Origin: an uncultured bacterium | GTDB taxonomy: Bacteria > Krumholzibacteriota > Krumholzibacteriia > LZORAL124-64-63 | DNA: 64,000 bases | Assembly (NCBI GenBank): GCA_937864225.1 | Contig: CALMJK010000002.1 | Location: 193,916 to 257,915, forward strand | Reading direction: 5' to 3' | Shown here: positions 1 through 8,503 of the stretch, one piece after another | How positions within the stretch are numbered: the stretch's first letter is position 1 | Layout of the letters: the number at the start of each line of letters is the position of its first letter | Program-made: the position numbers and the translations under genes | The notes under the pieces: model-generated | Database searches by the model: none | What the model was told of the DNA's origin: nothing | What the model saw: the letters and a program-made list of their open reading frames with translations, nothing else

Positions 1-601
1 CGGCCGCGACCGCCTCGCGCAGTTCGGCCACCAGCGAGCGCGGCCGCACGCCCGGTCCCACGATCCAGTCGGCCGCCACGCGCGGGAACCGCCGCGCGGC
101 CAGCGCCAGCGCCCGCCGATTGTCCGCCGCGTTGCCGGCCCGGCCGAGCCGGCGCAACACCGCGTCGTCGAGGCTCTGCAGGCCGAGGCTGACCCGGTTC
201 AACCCCTGCGCGCGCCAGGCGTCCGCCACCGCGGCCGTGAAGCTCTCCGGGTTGGCCTCGGCCGTCGCCTCGAGATCGGCGGCCGCCGGCAGCCGCCCGG
301 CGGTCGCCGCCAGCAGCGTGCCCAGCAGCCGCGGCTCCAGCACGGAGGGCGTGCCGCCGCCCACGTAGAGCGTGCGCAGTTGGACGCGCCCCTCCCGCAG
401 CAGGGCGCACCGCGCGGCGCGCAGGGCGAACTCGCCGGCCATCGCCGCCGCGACGCGGCCGCGCAGGCCCGCGTCGTGCGCCGCCGTGCGCGTGAAGTGG
501 CAGTAAGGACAGACCGACCGGCAAAAGGGCAGGTGCAGATAGAGACCGCCGCCGCGCCGGAGCGCGACGGCGGTCGCGGCGGGCGGCACGCGCGCGCTCA
601 A
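1..601 (-). CDS. hemW: HemW-like radical SAM protein (partial, C-terminus off the left edge)
   Basis: About 200 N-terminal residues are visible and the frame stays open to base 1. A radical SAM cluster motif CRSVCPYC (Cys27, Cys31, Cys34 from the TTG start) and a following GGGTPS motif match the HemW/coproporphyrinogen III oxidase-like family. HemW is now regarded as a heme chaperone and not the oxidase itself. The TTG start shares bases with the TGA stop of lepB (TTGA, 598-601), suggesting coupled translation; an in-frame GTG four codons further in is an alternative. hemW commonly sits beside lepA, as here. The family call is firm; the separation of HemW from HemN relies on the N-terminal motif and context only. 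Confidence 0.85.
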   Translation of the reverse strand, partial: MSARVPPAATAVALRRGGGLYLHLPFCRSVCPYCHFTRTAAHDAGLRGRVAAAMAGEFALRAARCALLREGRVQLRTLYVGGGTPSVLEPRLLGTLLAATAGRLPAAADLEATAEANPESFTAAVADAWRAQGLNRVSLGLQSLDDAVLRRLGRAGNAADNRRALALAARRFPRVAADWIVGPGVRPRSLVAELREAVAA

Positions 602-1296
602 CGAATGATGTCGCCGAGGCGCGACAGGCGCGGCCGCAAGCGGTCCTTGTCCCAAGACCAGTAGATGAACAGCGCGCGTCCCTTCACCAGGCGCAACGGC
701 AGCGGCCCCCAGAAACGGCTGTCGGCGCTGTTGTAGCGGTTGTCACCCATCATGAAGAGATGGCCGGGCGGCACGACGTAAGGACCGAAGCGCCGGTTGA
801 GCTCGCTGCCGCGCAGCAGCTTGTCCCCGTCGTGCCAGGAGTGGTCCTCGCAGAGGGCGGAGTTCACGTACACCAGGCCGTCGCGCACGGCGACCGTGTC
901 GCCGGCCACGGCCACGCAGCGCTTGATATAGTCCTGGTCCGGGTCACGCGGGTACTGGAAGACGATGATGTCGCCCTGGCGCGGCTGCCGGACCGCCGGC
1001 AGCTTCAGCACCGGCAGATCCTTGACGAGCGTGCGCCCGAACAGCCGGATGCGGTCGGGGCTCTTGGAACCGTAGATGAACTTGTCCACGAAGAGAAAAT
1101 CGCCGACCAGCAGCGTCTTCTCCATGGAGCCGGTCGGGATGCGGAAGGCCTGGAACAGGAATTGGCGGATGAACAGGGCGCACAGGACAGCCAGCCCGAT
1201 GGCGCGGGCGTACTCGAGCACGGCGCGCCAGAAGGAGGGGCGAGTCCGGGCCCCCGGGCCGGTGCGGCTCTTGGCCGCGCTCGTGGCGTCGGGCAT
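598..1296 (-). CDS. lepB: Signal peptidase I
   Basis: A 232-residue membrane-anchored serine/lysine peptidase that removes signal peptides from exported preproteins. One N-terminal membrane segment (about residues 30-47) precedes the catalytic box RIPTGSM (Ser57). The general base lies in DYIKRCVAVAGD (Lys125), and the C-terminal box GDNRYNSADSRFWGPL is intact. The length fits the short bacterial form. The ATG at 1296 follows a GGAGAAAGG ribosome site. It lies 103 bases downstream of lepA and overlaps the hemW-like gene, a common lepA-lepB-hemW arrangement. The many secreted proteins in this window would be its substrates. Confidence 0.96.
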   Translation of the reverse strand: MPDATSAAKSRTGPGARTRPSFWRAVLEYARAIGLAVLCALFIRQFLFQAFRIPTGSMEKTLLVGDFLFVDKFIYGSKSPDRIRLFGRTLVKDLPVLKLPAVRQPRQGDIIVFQYPRDPDQDYIKRCVAVAGDTVAVRDGLVYVNSALCEDHSWHDGDKLLRGSELNRRFGPYVVPPGHLFMMGDNRYNSADSRFWGPLPLRLVKGRALFIYWSWDKDRLRPRLSRLGDIIR

Positions 1297-1399
1297 CGTG
1301 GCGACCTTTCTCCTGGCTTTCCGAGCGGCGGGCGCGAGCCCAGCGCCGCAACCCGCTTGTTACGCGGCCCGGCGTGACCGGGTTCCCGAGCCCTCGAAT

Positions 1400-3193
1400 C
1401 TATCGCTCGACCTTCAGGACCGCCAGGAAGGCCTCCTGCGGAATCTCCACGGCGCCCACCTGCTTCATGCGGCGTTTCCCTTCCTTCTGCTTTTCCAGCA
1501 GTTTGCGCTTGCGGGTGATGTCCCCCCCGTAGCACTTGGACGTCACGTTCTTGCGAAAGGCCTTGACCGTCGTGCGGGCCACGACGCGCGAGCCGATCGC
1601 GGCCTGGATCGCCACTTCGAACATCTGGCGCGGGATCAGCTCCTTGAGTTTGCGGCAGAGGTTCACCCCCCACTGATAGGCCTCGTCGCGGTGCACGACG
1701 CAGGCGAGGGCGTCGAGGGGTTCCCCGTTGATCAGGATGTCGAGCCGCACCAGATCGCCCGGTTCGTGGCCCTTGTACTCGTAGTCGAGCGAGGCGTAGC
1801 CGCGCGACACGGACTTCAGCTTGTCGTAATAATCGACGACCAGCTCGGCCAGCGGGATGTCGAACTCGATGCTCACCCGCTCCGTGTCTAGGTATTCCAG
1901 CTTGCGCTGCACGGCCCGCCGCTCCAGCGAGATCTGCAGCACGTTGCCGATGAACTCCTTCGGCGTGATCACGGAGGCCCGCACGATCGGTTCGCGGATC
2001 TCCGTCAGTTCGTGCGGGGGTGGCAGCAGGGCCGGGTTCTCCACCAGGCGCGACTGGCCGTCCTTGAGCCGCACCTCGTATTCCACGTTGGGCAGCGTGG
2101 CGATCAGGCTCAGGTCGTATTCCCGCTCCAGGCGCGCCTGCACGATCTCCATGTGCAGCAGGCCGAGGAATCCGCAACGGAAGCCGAACCCCAGGGCGGC
2201 ACTGCTCTCCGGCTCGAAAGTGAGGGCGGCGTCGTTGAGCTGCAGCCGCTGCAGGGCCTCCTTGAGATCGTTGTAGCCGTCGGTGGCGGTCGGATAGAAT
2301 CCGCTGAACACCATCGGCTTGGCTTCGCGATAGCCGGGCAACGGCGCATCGCAGCGCGGCTCGGCCAGCGTGACGGTGTCCCCCACGCGCACCTCGCGCA
2401 CGTCCTTGGCGCCGGTGGCGATGTAGCCGACCTCGCCGGCCGTGAGGCCGCCCTGCGGCAGGCGTTGCAGGCGGAACCACCCCAGCTCTTGCGCCTCGTA
2501 GTCGCCGCCGCCGCGCCAAAGCCCGATCCGCTGTCCCTTGCGCACGCTGCCGTGGAACAGCCGCACGTAGGCCACGACGCCGACGTACGCGTCGAAGACC
2601 GAGTCGAAGATGAGGGCCTGCAAAGGCGCCGCGAGATCTCCCCGGGGCGGCGGCACGCGGGCCAGAATCGCCTGCAGCAGCTCGGGCACCCCCTCGCCGG
2701 TCTTCGCGCTCACGCGCAGCACCTCGGCCGGGTCGCAGCCCAGGAGGTCCACGAACTGTTCGGTCACGTGGTCGGGGCGGGCGGCGGGCAGATCGACCTT
2801 GTTGATGACCGGGATGATGGTCAGGTCGTGCTCGACGGCGAGGTACAGGTTGTTGATGGTCTGGGCCTGCACTCCCTGCACGGCATCCACGACCAGGATG
2901 GCCCCCTCGCAGGCGGCGAGGCTGCGGCTCACTTCATAGTGAAAGTCGACATGGCCCGGCGTGTCGATGAGGTTCAGGATCCAGTCGCGCCCGTCGGGGG
3001 CGCGCCAGTCCATGCGGATGGGGTGGATCTTGATCGTGATGCCGCGTTCACGCTCCAGATCCATCGAGTCGAGGATCTGGGCGGACATGTCCTTGCCCGT
3101 GACCGTGCCGGTCTGCTCGAGCAGGCGGTCCGCGAGAGTCGACTTGCCATGATCGATGTGCGCGATGATGCAGAAGTTGCGGATGTTGTCCAT
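1400..3193 (-). CDS. lepA: Elongation factor 4 (LepA), ribosome-associated GTPase
   Basis: 597 residues, the usual LepA length. It starts MDNIRNFC with the P-loop AHIDHGKST at residues 11-19, followed by the G2/G3 motifs ([15 protein letters not shown]) and NKVD. The C-terminal end carries the LepA-specific RKRKLLEKQKEGKRRMK element that contacts the ribosome. EF4 acts on elongating or initiating ribosomes and its exact role is still debated. The frame remains open upstream of the chosen ATG, but that upstream sequence belongs to the preceding gene, and the MDN start matches family proteins exactly. It lies 14 bases after the DUF5683 gene. Confidence 0.97.
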   Translation of the reverse strand: MDNIRNFCIIAHIDHGKSTLADRLLEQTGTVTGKDMSAQILDSMDLERERGITIKIHPIRMDWRAPDGRDWILNLIDTPGHVDFHYEVSRSLAACEGAILVVDAVQGVQAQTINNLYLAVEHDLTIIPVINKVDLPAARPDHVTEQFVDLLGCDPAEVLRVSAKTGEGVPELLQAILARVPPPRGDLAAPLQALIFDSVFDAYVGVVAYVRLFHGSVRKGQRIGLWRGGGDYEAQELGWFRLQRLPQGGLTAGEVGYIATGAKDVREVRVGDTVTLAEPRCDAPLPGYREAKPMVFSGFYPTATDGYNDLKEALQRLQLNDAALTFEPESSAALGFGFRCGFLGLLHMEIVQARLEREYDLSLIATLPNVEYEVRLKDGQSRLVENPALLPPPHELTEIREPIVRASVITPKEFIGNVLQISLERRAVQRKLEYLDTERVSIEFDIPLAELVVDYYDKLKSVSRGYASLDYEYKGHEPGDLVRLDILINGEPLDALACVVHRDEAYQWGVNLCRKLKELIPRQMFEVAIQAAIGSRVVARTTVKAFRKNVTSKCYGGDITRKRKLLEKQKEGKRRMKQVGAVEIPQEAFLAVLKVER

Positions 3194-3207
3194 GCCCGCC
3201 AGTCTGG

Positions 3208-3843
3208 TCAGAAACGGGTGCTCCAGCGCAGGAAGACCGCGCCGGCGATTTCCGCAGGATCCGCCCCGCCCGGCGCCGCGGCCGCTTCGTCCCACCGATT
3301 CGGGACCGTCACCGGATCGCGGTCGAAACCGTACAGGTGCGCGTCGACGTACGCGTCGAGCGCGATGATAAGCAGCGCGCCCAACTCCCACCAGGCGTAA
3401 TCGCGCACCCTCTCCCGGAATTCGTCGGCGTAGGCGGCCGCGGTGAGGCGGGCGGCGCTCCCCTCCGGCAGCAGCCGGGAACGTTCCTGCCAGCGCGCCG
3501 CGCGGCGGTCGTTGCGCAGCAGATGGGCACCGTAGAAGCCGGTCGCTCCCCAGGCGAGGGCCGCCCGCCAGCCGCTGCGCGCGTAGAGTTGTCCCCAACC
3601 CGGAAACAGCGGGGTCACGAGCACGGCGCGGGTCGGACTGATGAGGGGCCCGCCGGCGCCGGAGATGACGACGTCCGCGACGACGGCGGGCGGGACCGCC
3701 ACCGGCGCCGCGCCGCTGTCGGCCGGTGCCAGGCCGGACGGGGCCGGCGCCGCCTGGGCGCGGCACGCGCCGGGCCGACCGGCCGCGCTCAGCAGCAGCG
3801 CCGCCGCCAGCGCGACGGCGGGCGGACCCGGCGGGTGCCTCAC
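3208..3843 (-). CDS. DUF5683-like small membrane protein
   Basis: 211 residues starting at a GTG that overlaps the TGA of the upstream kinase gene (GTGA, 3840-3843). An N-terminal signal peptide or signal anchor (hydrophobic stretch ending near GACRAQA) is followed by a proline/alanine linker. Next comes the segment RAVLVTPLFPGWGQLYARSG, typical of DUF5683 proteins, and then a hydrophobic stretch around ELGALLIIALDAYVDAHL. DUF5683 proteins are common in Bacteroidetes-like and candidate-phylum genomes and have no assigned function. Position between a lipid kinase and lepA suggests an envelope role, which is inference. Confidence 0.7.
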   Translation of the reverse strand: MRHPPGPPAVALAAALLLSAAGRPGACRAQAAPAPSGLAPADSGAAPVAVPPAVVADVVISGAGGPLISPTRAVLVTPLFPGWGQLYARSGWRAALAWGATGFYGAHLLRNDRRAARWQERSRLLPEGSAARLTAAAYADEFRERVRDYAWWELGALLIIALDAYVDAHLYGFDRDPVTVPNRWDEAAAAPGGADPAEIAGAVFLRWSTRF

Positions 3844-4763
3844 GCCCCCGCCTCCCCGGCGCGCGCGGCGCGCGGCACCGCCCCCACGCGGGCCAGGACC
3901 CGCAGACCGCCCGGCGCGACGCGCACGGCGTGCCGCCCCGCGGTCAGCCGTTGCGGCTCGCCGTCGAGGTGGATCCAAACCGCTTCGCTCAATTCGAGCG
4001 AGGCACTGGCCGCGCGCGGACAACGGACTCGGGCATGCCTCAAGTGCGTGCCCGCCACGGCGCGCGGCATCAGCCGCGCCATGGTCACCAGGCCCACCGC
4101 CTCCACGAGGCAGAAATCGAGCAGGCCGTCGCAAGGGTCGGCGTGCGGCGTCAGGTGAAAACAGCCGCCGGTGCGCGGGCCGTTGCCGATCTCGGCCAGG
4201 GTCCAGGCGCCTTCGCGCGCGCCGGTCTCCCCGTCCAGATGCCAGTTCGCCACAGGTGGACGGTGCGCCAGCGCGGCGCCGGCCGCGCCCAGCACGTAGC
4301 GCAGCCGCCCCGCCAACGTCGGCAGGCGTCCGGCCCGGCGCGAGACCTCGCCGCTGAGGAACAGCCCCGCCGAATTCACGAAGGGCCGCCCGGCCAGGAA
4401 ACCGACGTCGAGCGCGCAGACCTCGCGCCGTCCGGCGGCGGCCGCCCCGGCCTCGGGCGACCGCAGACCCAGGCCCGCCGCGAAGTCGTTGCCCGTGCCG
4501 CACGGCAGGACCGCGAGCGCGGCCGGCGTGCCGAGCAGCCCCGCGGCGACTTCCCGGCAGGTGCCGTCTCCGCCGGCCGCGACCACGATCGGGTGCCGCT
4601 CCGCCGCCAGGGCCGCCAGCTCGACCGCCTCGCCGGCGCGGCTGGTGACGCGCAGTTCGACGGCGAAGCCTTGGCGCCTCAGCAGCGCCGCGGCGCGCTC
4701 GGGCGCCAGACGCCGCCGCAGGGAGCCGGCGTGGGGGTTGAAGATCAACGCGGCGGAGTCCAT
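3840..4763 (-). CDS. Diacylglycerol kinase-like lipid kinase (DagK/YegS/BmrU family)
   Basis: 307 residues. The N-terminal IFNPHAG motif and the nucleotide-binding AAGGDGTCREV (GGDGT at residues 64-68), followed by PCGTGNDFA, identify the diacylglycerol kinase catalytic domain. Bacterial members phosphorylate diacylglycerol or related lipids at the cytoplasmic membrane, often to recycle lipid. The ATG at 4763 follows GGAAGG; a longer open frame upstream is only read-through of the tRNA-Sec gene and was discarded. It ends in a GTGA overlap with the DUF5683 gene and lies 19 bases downstream of tRNA-Sec, so it may be co-transcribed with it. Substrate (diacylglycerol or another lipid) cannot be told from sequence. 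Confidence 0.88.
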   Translation of the reverse strand: MDSAALIFNPHAGSLRRRLAPERAAALLRRQGFAVELRVTSRAGEAVELAALAAERHPIVVAAGGDGTCREVAAGLLGTPAALAVLPCGTGNDFAAGLGLRSPEAGAAAAGRREVCALDVGFLAGRPFVNSAGLFLSGEVSRRAGRLPTLAGRLRYVLGAAGAALAHRPPVANWHLDGETGAREGAWTLAEIGNGPRTGGCFHLTPHADPCDGLLDFCLVEAVGLVTMARLMPRAVAGTHLRHARVRCPRAASASLELSEAVWIHLDGEPQRLTAGRHAVRVAPGGLRVLARVGAVPRAARAGEAGA

Positions 4764-4782
4764 CGCGGCCTTCCGAGAGAAA

Positions 4783-4880
4783 TGGCGGGAATGTGTGGGA
4801 ATCGAACCCACCTCGGACGCGCGACGCGCCCGACACGAGGATTTGAAGTCCCGGGGGCCCACCAGGACCCAGCCATTCCC
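4783..4880 (-). tRNA. selC: tRNA-Sec (anticodon TCA)
   Basis: A 98-nt tRNA with all selenocysteine-tRNA hallmarks: an anticodon loop CTTCAAA presenting TCA, a six-pair D stem (GGGTCC/GGGCCC) closed by a four-base TGGT loop, a very long variable arm (TCGGGCGCG paired with CGCGTCCGA, one G-T) and an encoded G-CCA end. The acceptor pairs GGGAATG with CATTCCC, and the eighth acceptor pair appears mismatched (G-A). The T loop is TTCGATT. It implies that the organism reads some UGA codons as selenocysteine. No selA, selB, selD or obvious selenoprotein is in this window. Confidence 0.92.
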
Positions 4881-4957
4881 GACCGCGACGGCGGCGCGCG
4901 CCCGGCGCGCCGTGTCGGCAGACTACCCGAACCGGACGCCTGCCGCCCGGTTCCCTT

Positions 4958-6784
4958 TTACTCCACCGTCACCGCTTTGGCAAGGTTGCGCGGCTGGTCG
5001 ACGTTCTCGCCCCGCAGCACGGCGATGTGGTAGGCGAGCAACTGGAGGGGAATCACCGACAGCAGGGGCGTGAACGGGTCGAGCGTTTCGGGGATCGTGA
5101 TCACGTGGTCGCTCAGGCGGCAGATCTCGTCCTCGCCCTCGGTGACGATGGCGATGATCTTCCCCTTGCGCGCCCGCACCTCCTGCACGTTTCCCTTGAT
5201 CTTCTCGTAGCTGCCGTCGCGCGCGCAGATGACCACCACCGGCATGTGCGGATCGATGAGGGCGATCGGCCCGTGCTTCATCTCGGCGGCCGGATACCCT
5301 TCCGCGTGGATGTAGCTGATCTCCTTGAGCTTCAGGGCGCCCTCGAGCGCGATCGGATAATTGGTTCCGCGCCCCAGGTAGAGGAAATTCGCATGGCCCA
5401 TGTAGACCTGCGCGATTTCGCGGATCTGTTCCGACGCGTCGAGGATGCGTCGCACCTTATCGGGCATCAGCTGCAGTTCCCGGATGATGCGCATGCCCTG
5501 GTCGGCGCTGATGCAGGTCCGCCGCCCCAGCAACAACGTCAGCAAGGCGAGAATGGTGACCTGGCTCGTGAAGGCTTTCGTGGAGGCCACGCCGATTTCC
5601 GGCCCCGCGTGGACGTACACGCCGCCGTCAGATTCGCGCGCGATCGTCGAGCCCACGACGTTGGTGATGCCGAGCACCTTGGCGCCCTTGCGGCGCGCCT
5701 CCCGCATGGCCTCGAGCGTGTCGATCGTCTCGCCGCTCTGGCTGATCGTCAGACAGAGCGTGCCCGGCTCGATGATCGGCGACCGATAGCGGAACTCGGA
5801 GGCGTACTCGACCTCGACCGGGATGCGGGCGTACTCCTCGAGCAGATATTCACCGATCAGACCGGCGTGGTACGACGTCCCGCAGGCCAGGATGATGATG
5901 CGGCGGATGTTGCGCAGTTCCCAATCGGTGAGGCGCAGGCCGCCCAGCTTCACGTCCCCGGAATCTGGCAGGATGCGGCCGCGGAAGGCGTTGCGGATGG
6001 TCTCGGGCTGCTCGAAGATCTCCTTGAGCATGTAGTGCGCGTAGCCGCCCTTCTGGATCTGGTCCAGGTCCCAGGTGATCTCCTCTATCTCCTTCGTGAT
6101 CTGCTGGTTGTCGACCGTGGTGGTCACGACCGCGTCCGGCGTCAGCACCACCATCTCGCCGTCGTCGAGGTAGATCACTTGGCGCGTCTGGCCGAGGATG
6201 GCGGCCACGTCGCTCGCCAGGTAGTTGGCGCCCTGCCCCACGCCCACGACCAGGGGCGAGCCGCGCCGGGCGCCGACGATCTTGCCGGGCTCGTCGGCGT
6301 GAACGACCGCGATCCCGTACGTTCCCTCGCAGACCTTGAGCGCGCTCTGCACGGCCCGCTCCAGATTGCCCCGATAGAATTCGCCGATCAGGTGCGCGAG
6401 CACCTCCGTGTCGGTCTCGGACGCGAAAACGTGCCCCTTCTTCTCGAGCTGGGCCCGCAGGCTGGCGTAATTCTCGATGATCCCGTTGTGAACGAGCGCG
6501 AGCTTGCCGTCGCCGTCCAGGTGCGGGTGGGCGTTGACCGTGTTCGGCTCGCCGTGCGTGGCCCAGCGCGTGTGCGCGATCCCGCAGTTTCCCTTCAGCA
6601 GCGCCCAGGGCAGATTCTCCTCCAGGTCGCGGATCTTGCCCTCGCGCTTGTGCACGCGCAGGCCCTTGCCGTCGACCACGGCGAGGCCCGCGCTGTCGTA
6701 ACCGCGGTATTCGAGCCGCCGCAAACCCTCGATGAGGGTTTCCGCGACGTCCGCCTGCCCCGTGATGGCGACGATGCCGCACAT
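4958..6784 (-). CDS. glmS: Glutamine-fructose-6-phosphate aminotransferase (isomerizing)
   Basis: 608 residues. It makes glucosamine-6-phosphate from fructose-6-phosphate and glutamine, the first step to UDP-GlcNAc for peptidoglycan and LPS. The N-terminal glutaminase domain starts MCGIVAITG with the nucleophile Cys2. Two SIS domains follow (CGTSYHAG and TISQSGETIDTLEAMR in the first, GRGTNYPIALEGALKLKE in the second), and the C-terminus ends PRNLAKAVTVE, the typical tail. It lies 25 bases after the GlmM-like mutase gene, so both steps of GlcN-1-P synthesis are probably co-transcribed. No glmS ribozyme is visible upstream. Confidence 0.97.
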   Translation of the reverse strand: MCGIVAITGQADVAETLIEGLRRLEYRGYDSAGLAVVDGKGLRVHKREGKIRDLEENLPWALLKGNCGIAHTRWATHGEPNTVNAHPHLDGDGKLALVHNGIIENYASLRAQLEKKGHVFASETDTEVLAHLIGEFYRGNLERAVQSALKVCEGTYGIAVVHADEPGKIVGARRGSPLVVGVGQGANYLASDVAAILGQTRQVIYLDDGEMVVLTPDAVVTTTVDNQQITKEIEEITWDLDQIQKGGYAHYMLKEIFEQPETIRNAFRGRILPDSGDVKLGGLRLTDWELRNIRRIIILACGTSYHAGLIGEYLLEEYARIPVEVEYASEFRYRSPIIEPGTLCLTISQSGETIDTLEAMREARRKGAKVLGITNVVGSTIARESDGGVYVHAGPEIGVASTKAFTSQVTILALLTLLLGRRTCISADQGMRIIRELQLMPDKVRRILDASEQIREIAQVYMGHANFLYLGRGTNYPIALEGALKLKEISYIHAEGYPAAEMKHGPIALIDPHMPVVVICARDGSYEKIKGNVQEVRARKGKIIAIVTEGEDEICRLSDHVITIPETLDPFTPLLSVIPLQLLAYHIAVLRGENVDQPRNLAKAVTVE

Positions 6785-6809
6785 TCCGCTCCCCCTCCTG
6801 CGCCCGCGC

Positions 6810-8147
6810 TCAGCGCGCGCGGCGCTTGACCTCGTCCACCAGATCCCGCGCGGCGGCGGCGTCGCGCGCCTCGGCGATAATGCGCACGATCGGCTCCGTG
6901 TTCGAGGGCCGCACGTGGACCCAGGCCGTCTGTCCCGTCCACTTCAGGCCGTCGCGCCGGTCGAGGTCGCCCGGACCGAGCGCGCGCAGCGCGGGCTCCC
7001 AGCCCGCGGCGTCGAAGGGCGCGCCGAGTTCCTGCTTCTCCTTGAGCATGGCGACCGGCGGGTAGCCGGCGGCCAGGTCGCGCAGCGTCGCCCCGGTGTC
7101 CGCCAATGACTGCAGGATCATGGCCAAACCCACCAGCGCGTCGCGCCCCGGATGCAAAGCCGGGTAGATCACGCCGCCGTTGCCCTCGCCTCCGATCACG
7201 GCCTCGGCCTCGAGCATCCGCGCCACCACGTTGGCCTCGCCCACCGGCGTGCGCCAGACCGCGGCGCCATGCCGCGCGGCCGCCCTCTCGATCAACTGCG
7301 TCGTGGAGAGATTCACGACCACGGGCCCCGGCTCTCGTCCCAGCAGGAAGTCGACCGCCAGGACCAGCGTCATCTCCTCGCTGAGGGGCTGTCCGTCGCC
7401 GTCGACGAGGGCCAACCGGTCCACGTCCGGGTCCACCGCGCAGCCCAGATCCGCGCCCTCGGCGCGCACGGCCGCGCACAACTGCGCCAAATGGGCGGGC
7501 GTCGGCTCCGGGTCGTGGGGGAAGCGGCCGCTCAACCCGCAGTGAAGCGGCACGCACGCCACGCCCAGGGCGCGCAGCAGCTCGGGCACGATTTCGCCGC
7601 CGGCCCCTTCCACGGCGTCCACGACGACGCGCAGCCCGCGGGCCGCGATCCGCGCGCGATCCAGCCAAGGCAAGTCCAGGACCGCCGCCACGTGGCGCGC
7701 CGCCGCGCCCGCGACCGGCACGACGCGGCCCAGACGGTCCCAGGGCACGTGCCCGCCGCCGGCGGCCAGCCTTTCCCGCAGTTGCGCGTGGGCATCCGCC
7801 GTCAGGAACAGGCCCCGCCCATCCAGGAATTTCAGCGCGTTCCAGGGCTGCGGATTGTGGCTGGCCGTGAGGATGATTCCGCCCGCCGCGCCGCCCTCCT
7901 GCACCGCCAATTCGGTGGTGGGCGTCGTGGCGATCCCCAGATCGTGCACGTCGTGGCCCGTCGAGACGAGCGCCGCGAACACCGCGTGCGCCAGCATGGG
8001 CCCCGACGGACGCGTGTCGCGCCCGACCACGACCGGCCCGGCAGGCAGCCAGGCCCCAAAGGCCGCCGCCCAGCGGGCGACGACGACGGCGTCGAGATCG
8101 ACGCCGACGACGCCGCGGACCCCCGATACGCTCACCTGCAACGCCAA
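6810..8147 (-). CDS. glmM: Phosphoglucosamine/phosphomannomutase (GlmM-like)
   Basis: Alpha-D-phosphohexomutase of 445 residues from a TTG start at 8147, which has a strong GGAAGGGAG site eight bases upstream; the frame extends to 8198 but without a comparable site. All four family motifs are present: catalytic TASHNP (Ser96), metal-binding DPDVDR, sugar-binding GEGNGGVIYP and phosphate-binding RPSNTEP. The GEGNGG sugar loop differs from the GEQSGH of classical GlmM and resembles archaeal-type phosphoglucosamine mutases. Placement directly before glmS supports conversion of GlcN-6-P to GlcN-1-P, but phosphomannomutase or phosphoglucomutase activity remains possible. Confidence 0.82.
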   Translation of the reverse strand: MALQVSVSGVRGVVGVDLDAVVVARWAAAFGAWLPAGPVVVGRDTRPSGPMLAHAVFAALVSTGHDVHDLGIATTPTTELAVQEGGAAGGIILTASHNPQPWNALKFLDGRGLFLTADAHAQLRERLAAGGGHVPWDRLGRVVPVAGAAARHVAAVLDLPWLDRARIAARGLRVVVDAVEGAGGEIVPELLRALGVACVPLHCGLSGRFPHDPEPTPAHLAQLCAAVRAEGADLGCAVDPDVDRLALVDGDGQPLSEEMTLVLAVDFLLGREPGPVVVNLSTTQLIERAAARHGAAVWRTPVGEANVVARMLEAEAVIGGEGNGGVIYPALHPGRDALVGLAMILQSLADTGATLRDLAAGYPPVAMLKEKQELGAPFDAAGWEPALRALGPGDLDRRDGLKWTGQTAWVHVRPSNTEPIVRIIAEARDAAAARDLVDEVKRRAR

Positions 8148-8235
8148 GCGGCTTGCTCCCTTCCGCCTTCGGCGACCGGGCGGGCGCGAGTTGGACACGG
8201 CGTCAGGGGTCCCCGGCGCGGCAGGATCGGGACAA

Positions 8236-8311
8236 TGGAGCTGGTGTGCGGAATCGAACCGCAGACCTGCGCATTACGAGTGCGCTGCTCTACCAGCTGA
8301 GCTACACCAGC
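8236..8311 (-). tRNA. tRNA-Thr (anticodon CGT)
   Basis: A 76-nt cloverleaf with acceptor GCTGGTG/CACCAGC, D arm TAGCTCAGCTGGTAGAGCA, anticodon stem GCGCA/TGCGC around loop CTCGTAA (anticodon CGT, reading ACG), T loop TTCGATT, discriminator T and an encoded CCA. It follows tRNA-Phe by 21 bases and is probably processed from the same transcript. Confidence 0.95.
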
Positions 8312-8332
8312 TCCAGGGTGCCTGCGCGGGAA

Positions 8333-8408
8333 TGGTGCCTGGGGACGGAATTGAACCGCCGACACCGTGATTTTCAGTCACGTGCTCTACCAACTGAGCT
8401 ACCCAGGC
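8333..8408 (-). tRNA. tRNA-Phe (anticodon GAA)
   Basis: A 76-nt tRNA with acceptor GCCTGGG/CCCAGGC, D arm TAGCTCAGTTGGTAGAGCA, anticodon stem GTGA/TCAC around loop CTGAAAA (anticodon GAA) and encoded ACCA end. It is first of a two-tRNA unit with tRNA-Thr; a TTGACG promoter element lies about 60 bases upstream. Confidence 0.95.
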
Positions 8409-8444
8409 ACCGGGGCCGCCTCGCGGGGCGGACAGAGGGGGGAA

Positions 8445-8473
8445 AGTAAACACCCCGCCGCCCTCCCCGTCAA
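8445..8473 (-). promoter_or_regulatory. Putative sigma70 promoter for tRNA-Phe/tRNA-Thr
   Basis: Reading the minus strand, TTGACG (8473-8468) is followed after 17 bases by TTTACT (8450-8445); a TACTTT hexamer two bases further on is an alternative -10 at 19-base spacing. It is placed about 37 bases before the tRNA-Phe 5' end. Confidence 0.5.
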
Positions 8474-8503
8474 GGGCCCCGGCTTCCCGGCAGCCGACCC
8501 TTA

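Noticed and set aside
6785..6809. A glmS ribozyme or riboswitch upstream of glmS
   Set aside because: The gap to the upstream gene is only 25 bases, too short for the element.
5027..6829. A 600-codon open frame on the plus strand opposite glmS
   Set aside because: Same pattern: composition bias of a shadow frame; the opposite strand encodes full-length GlmS.
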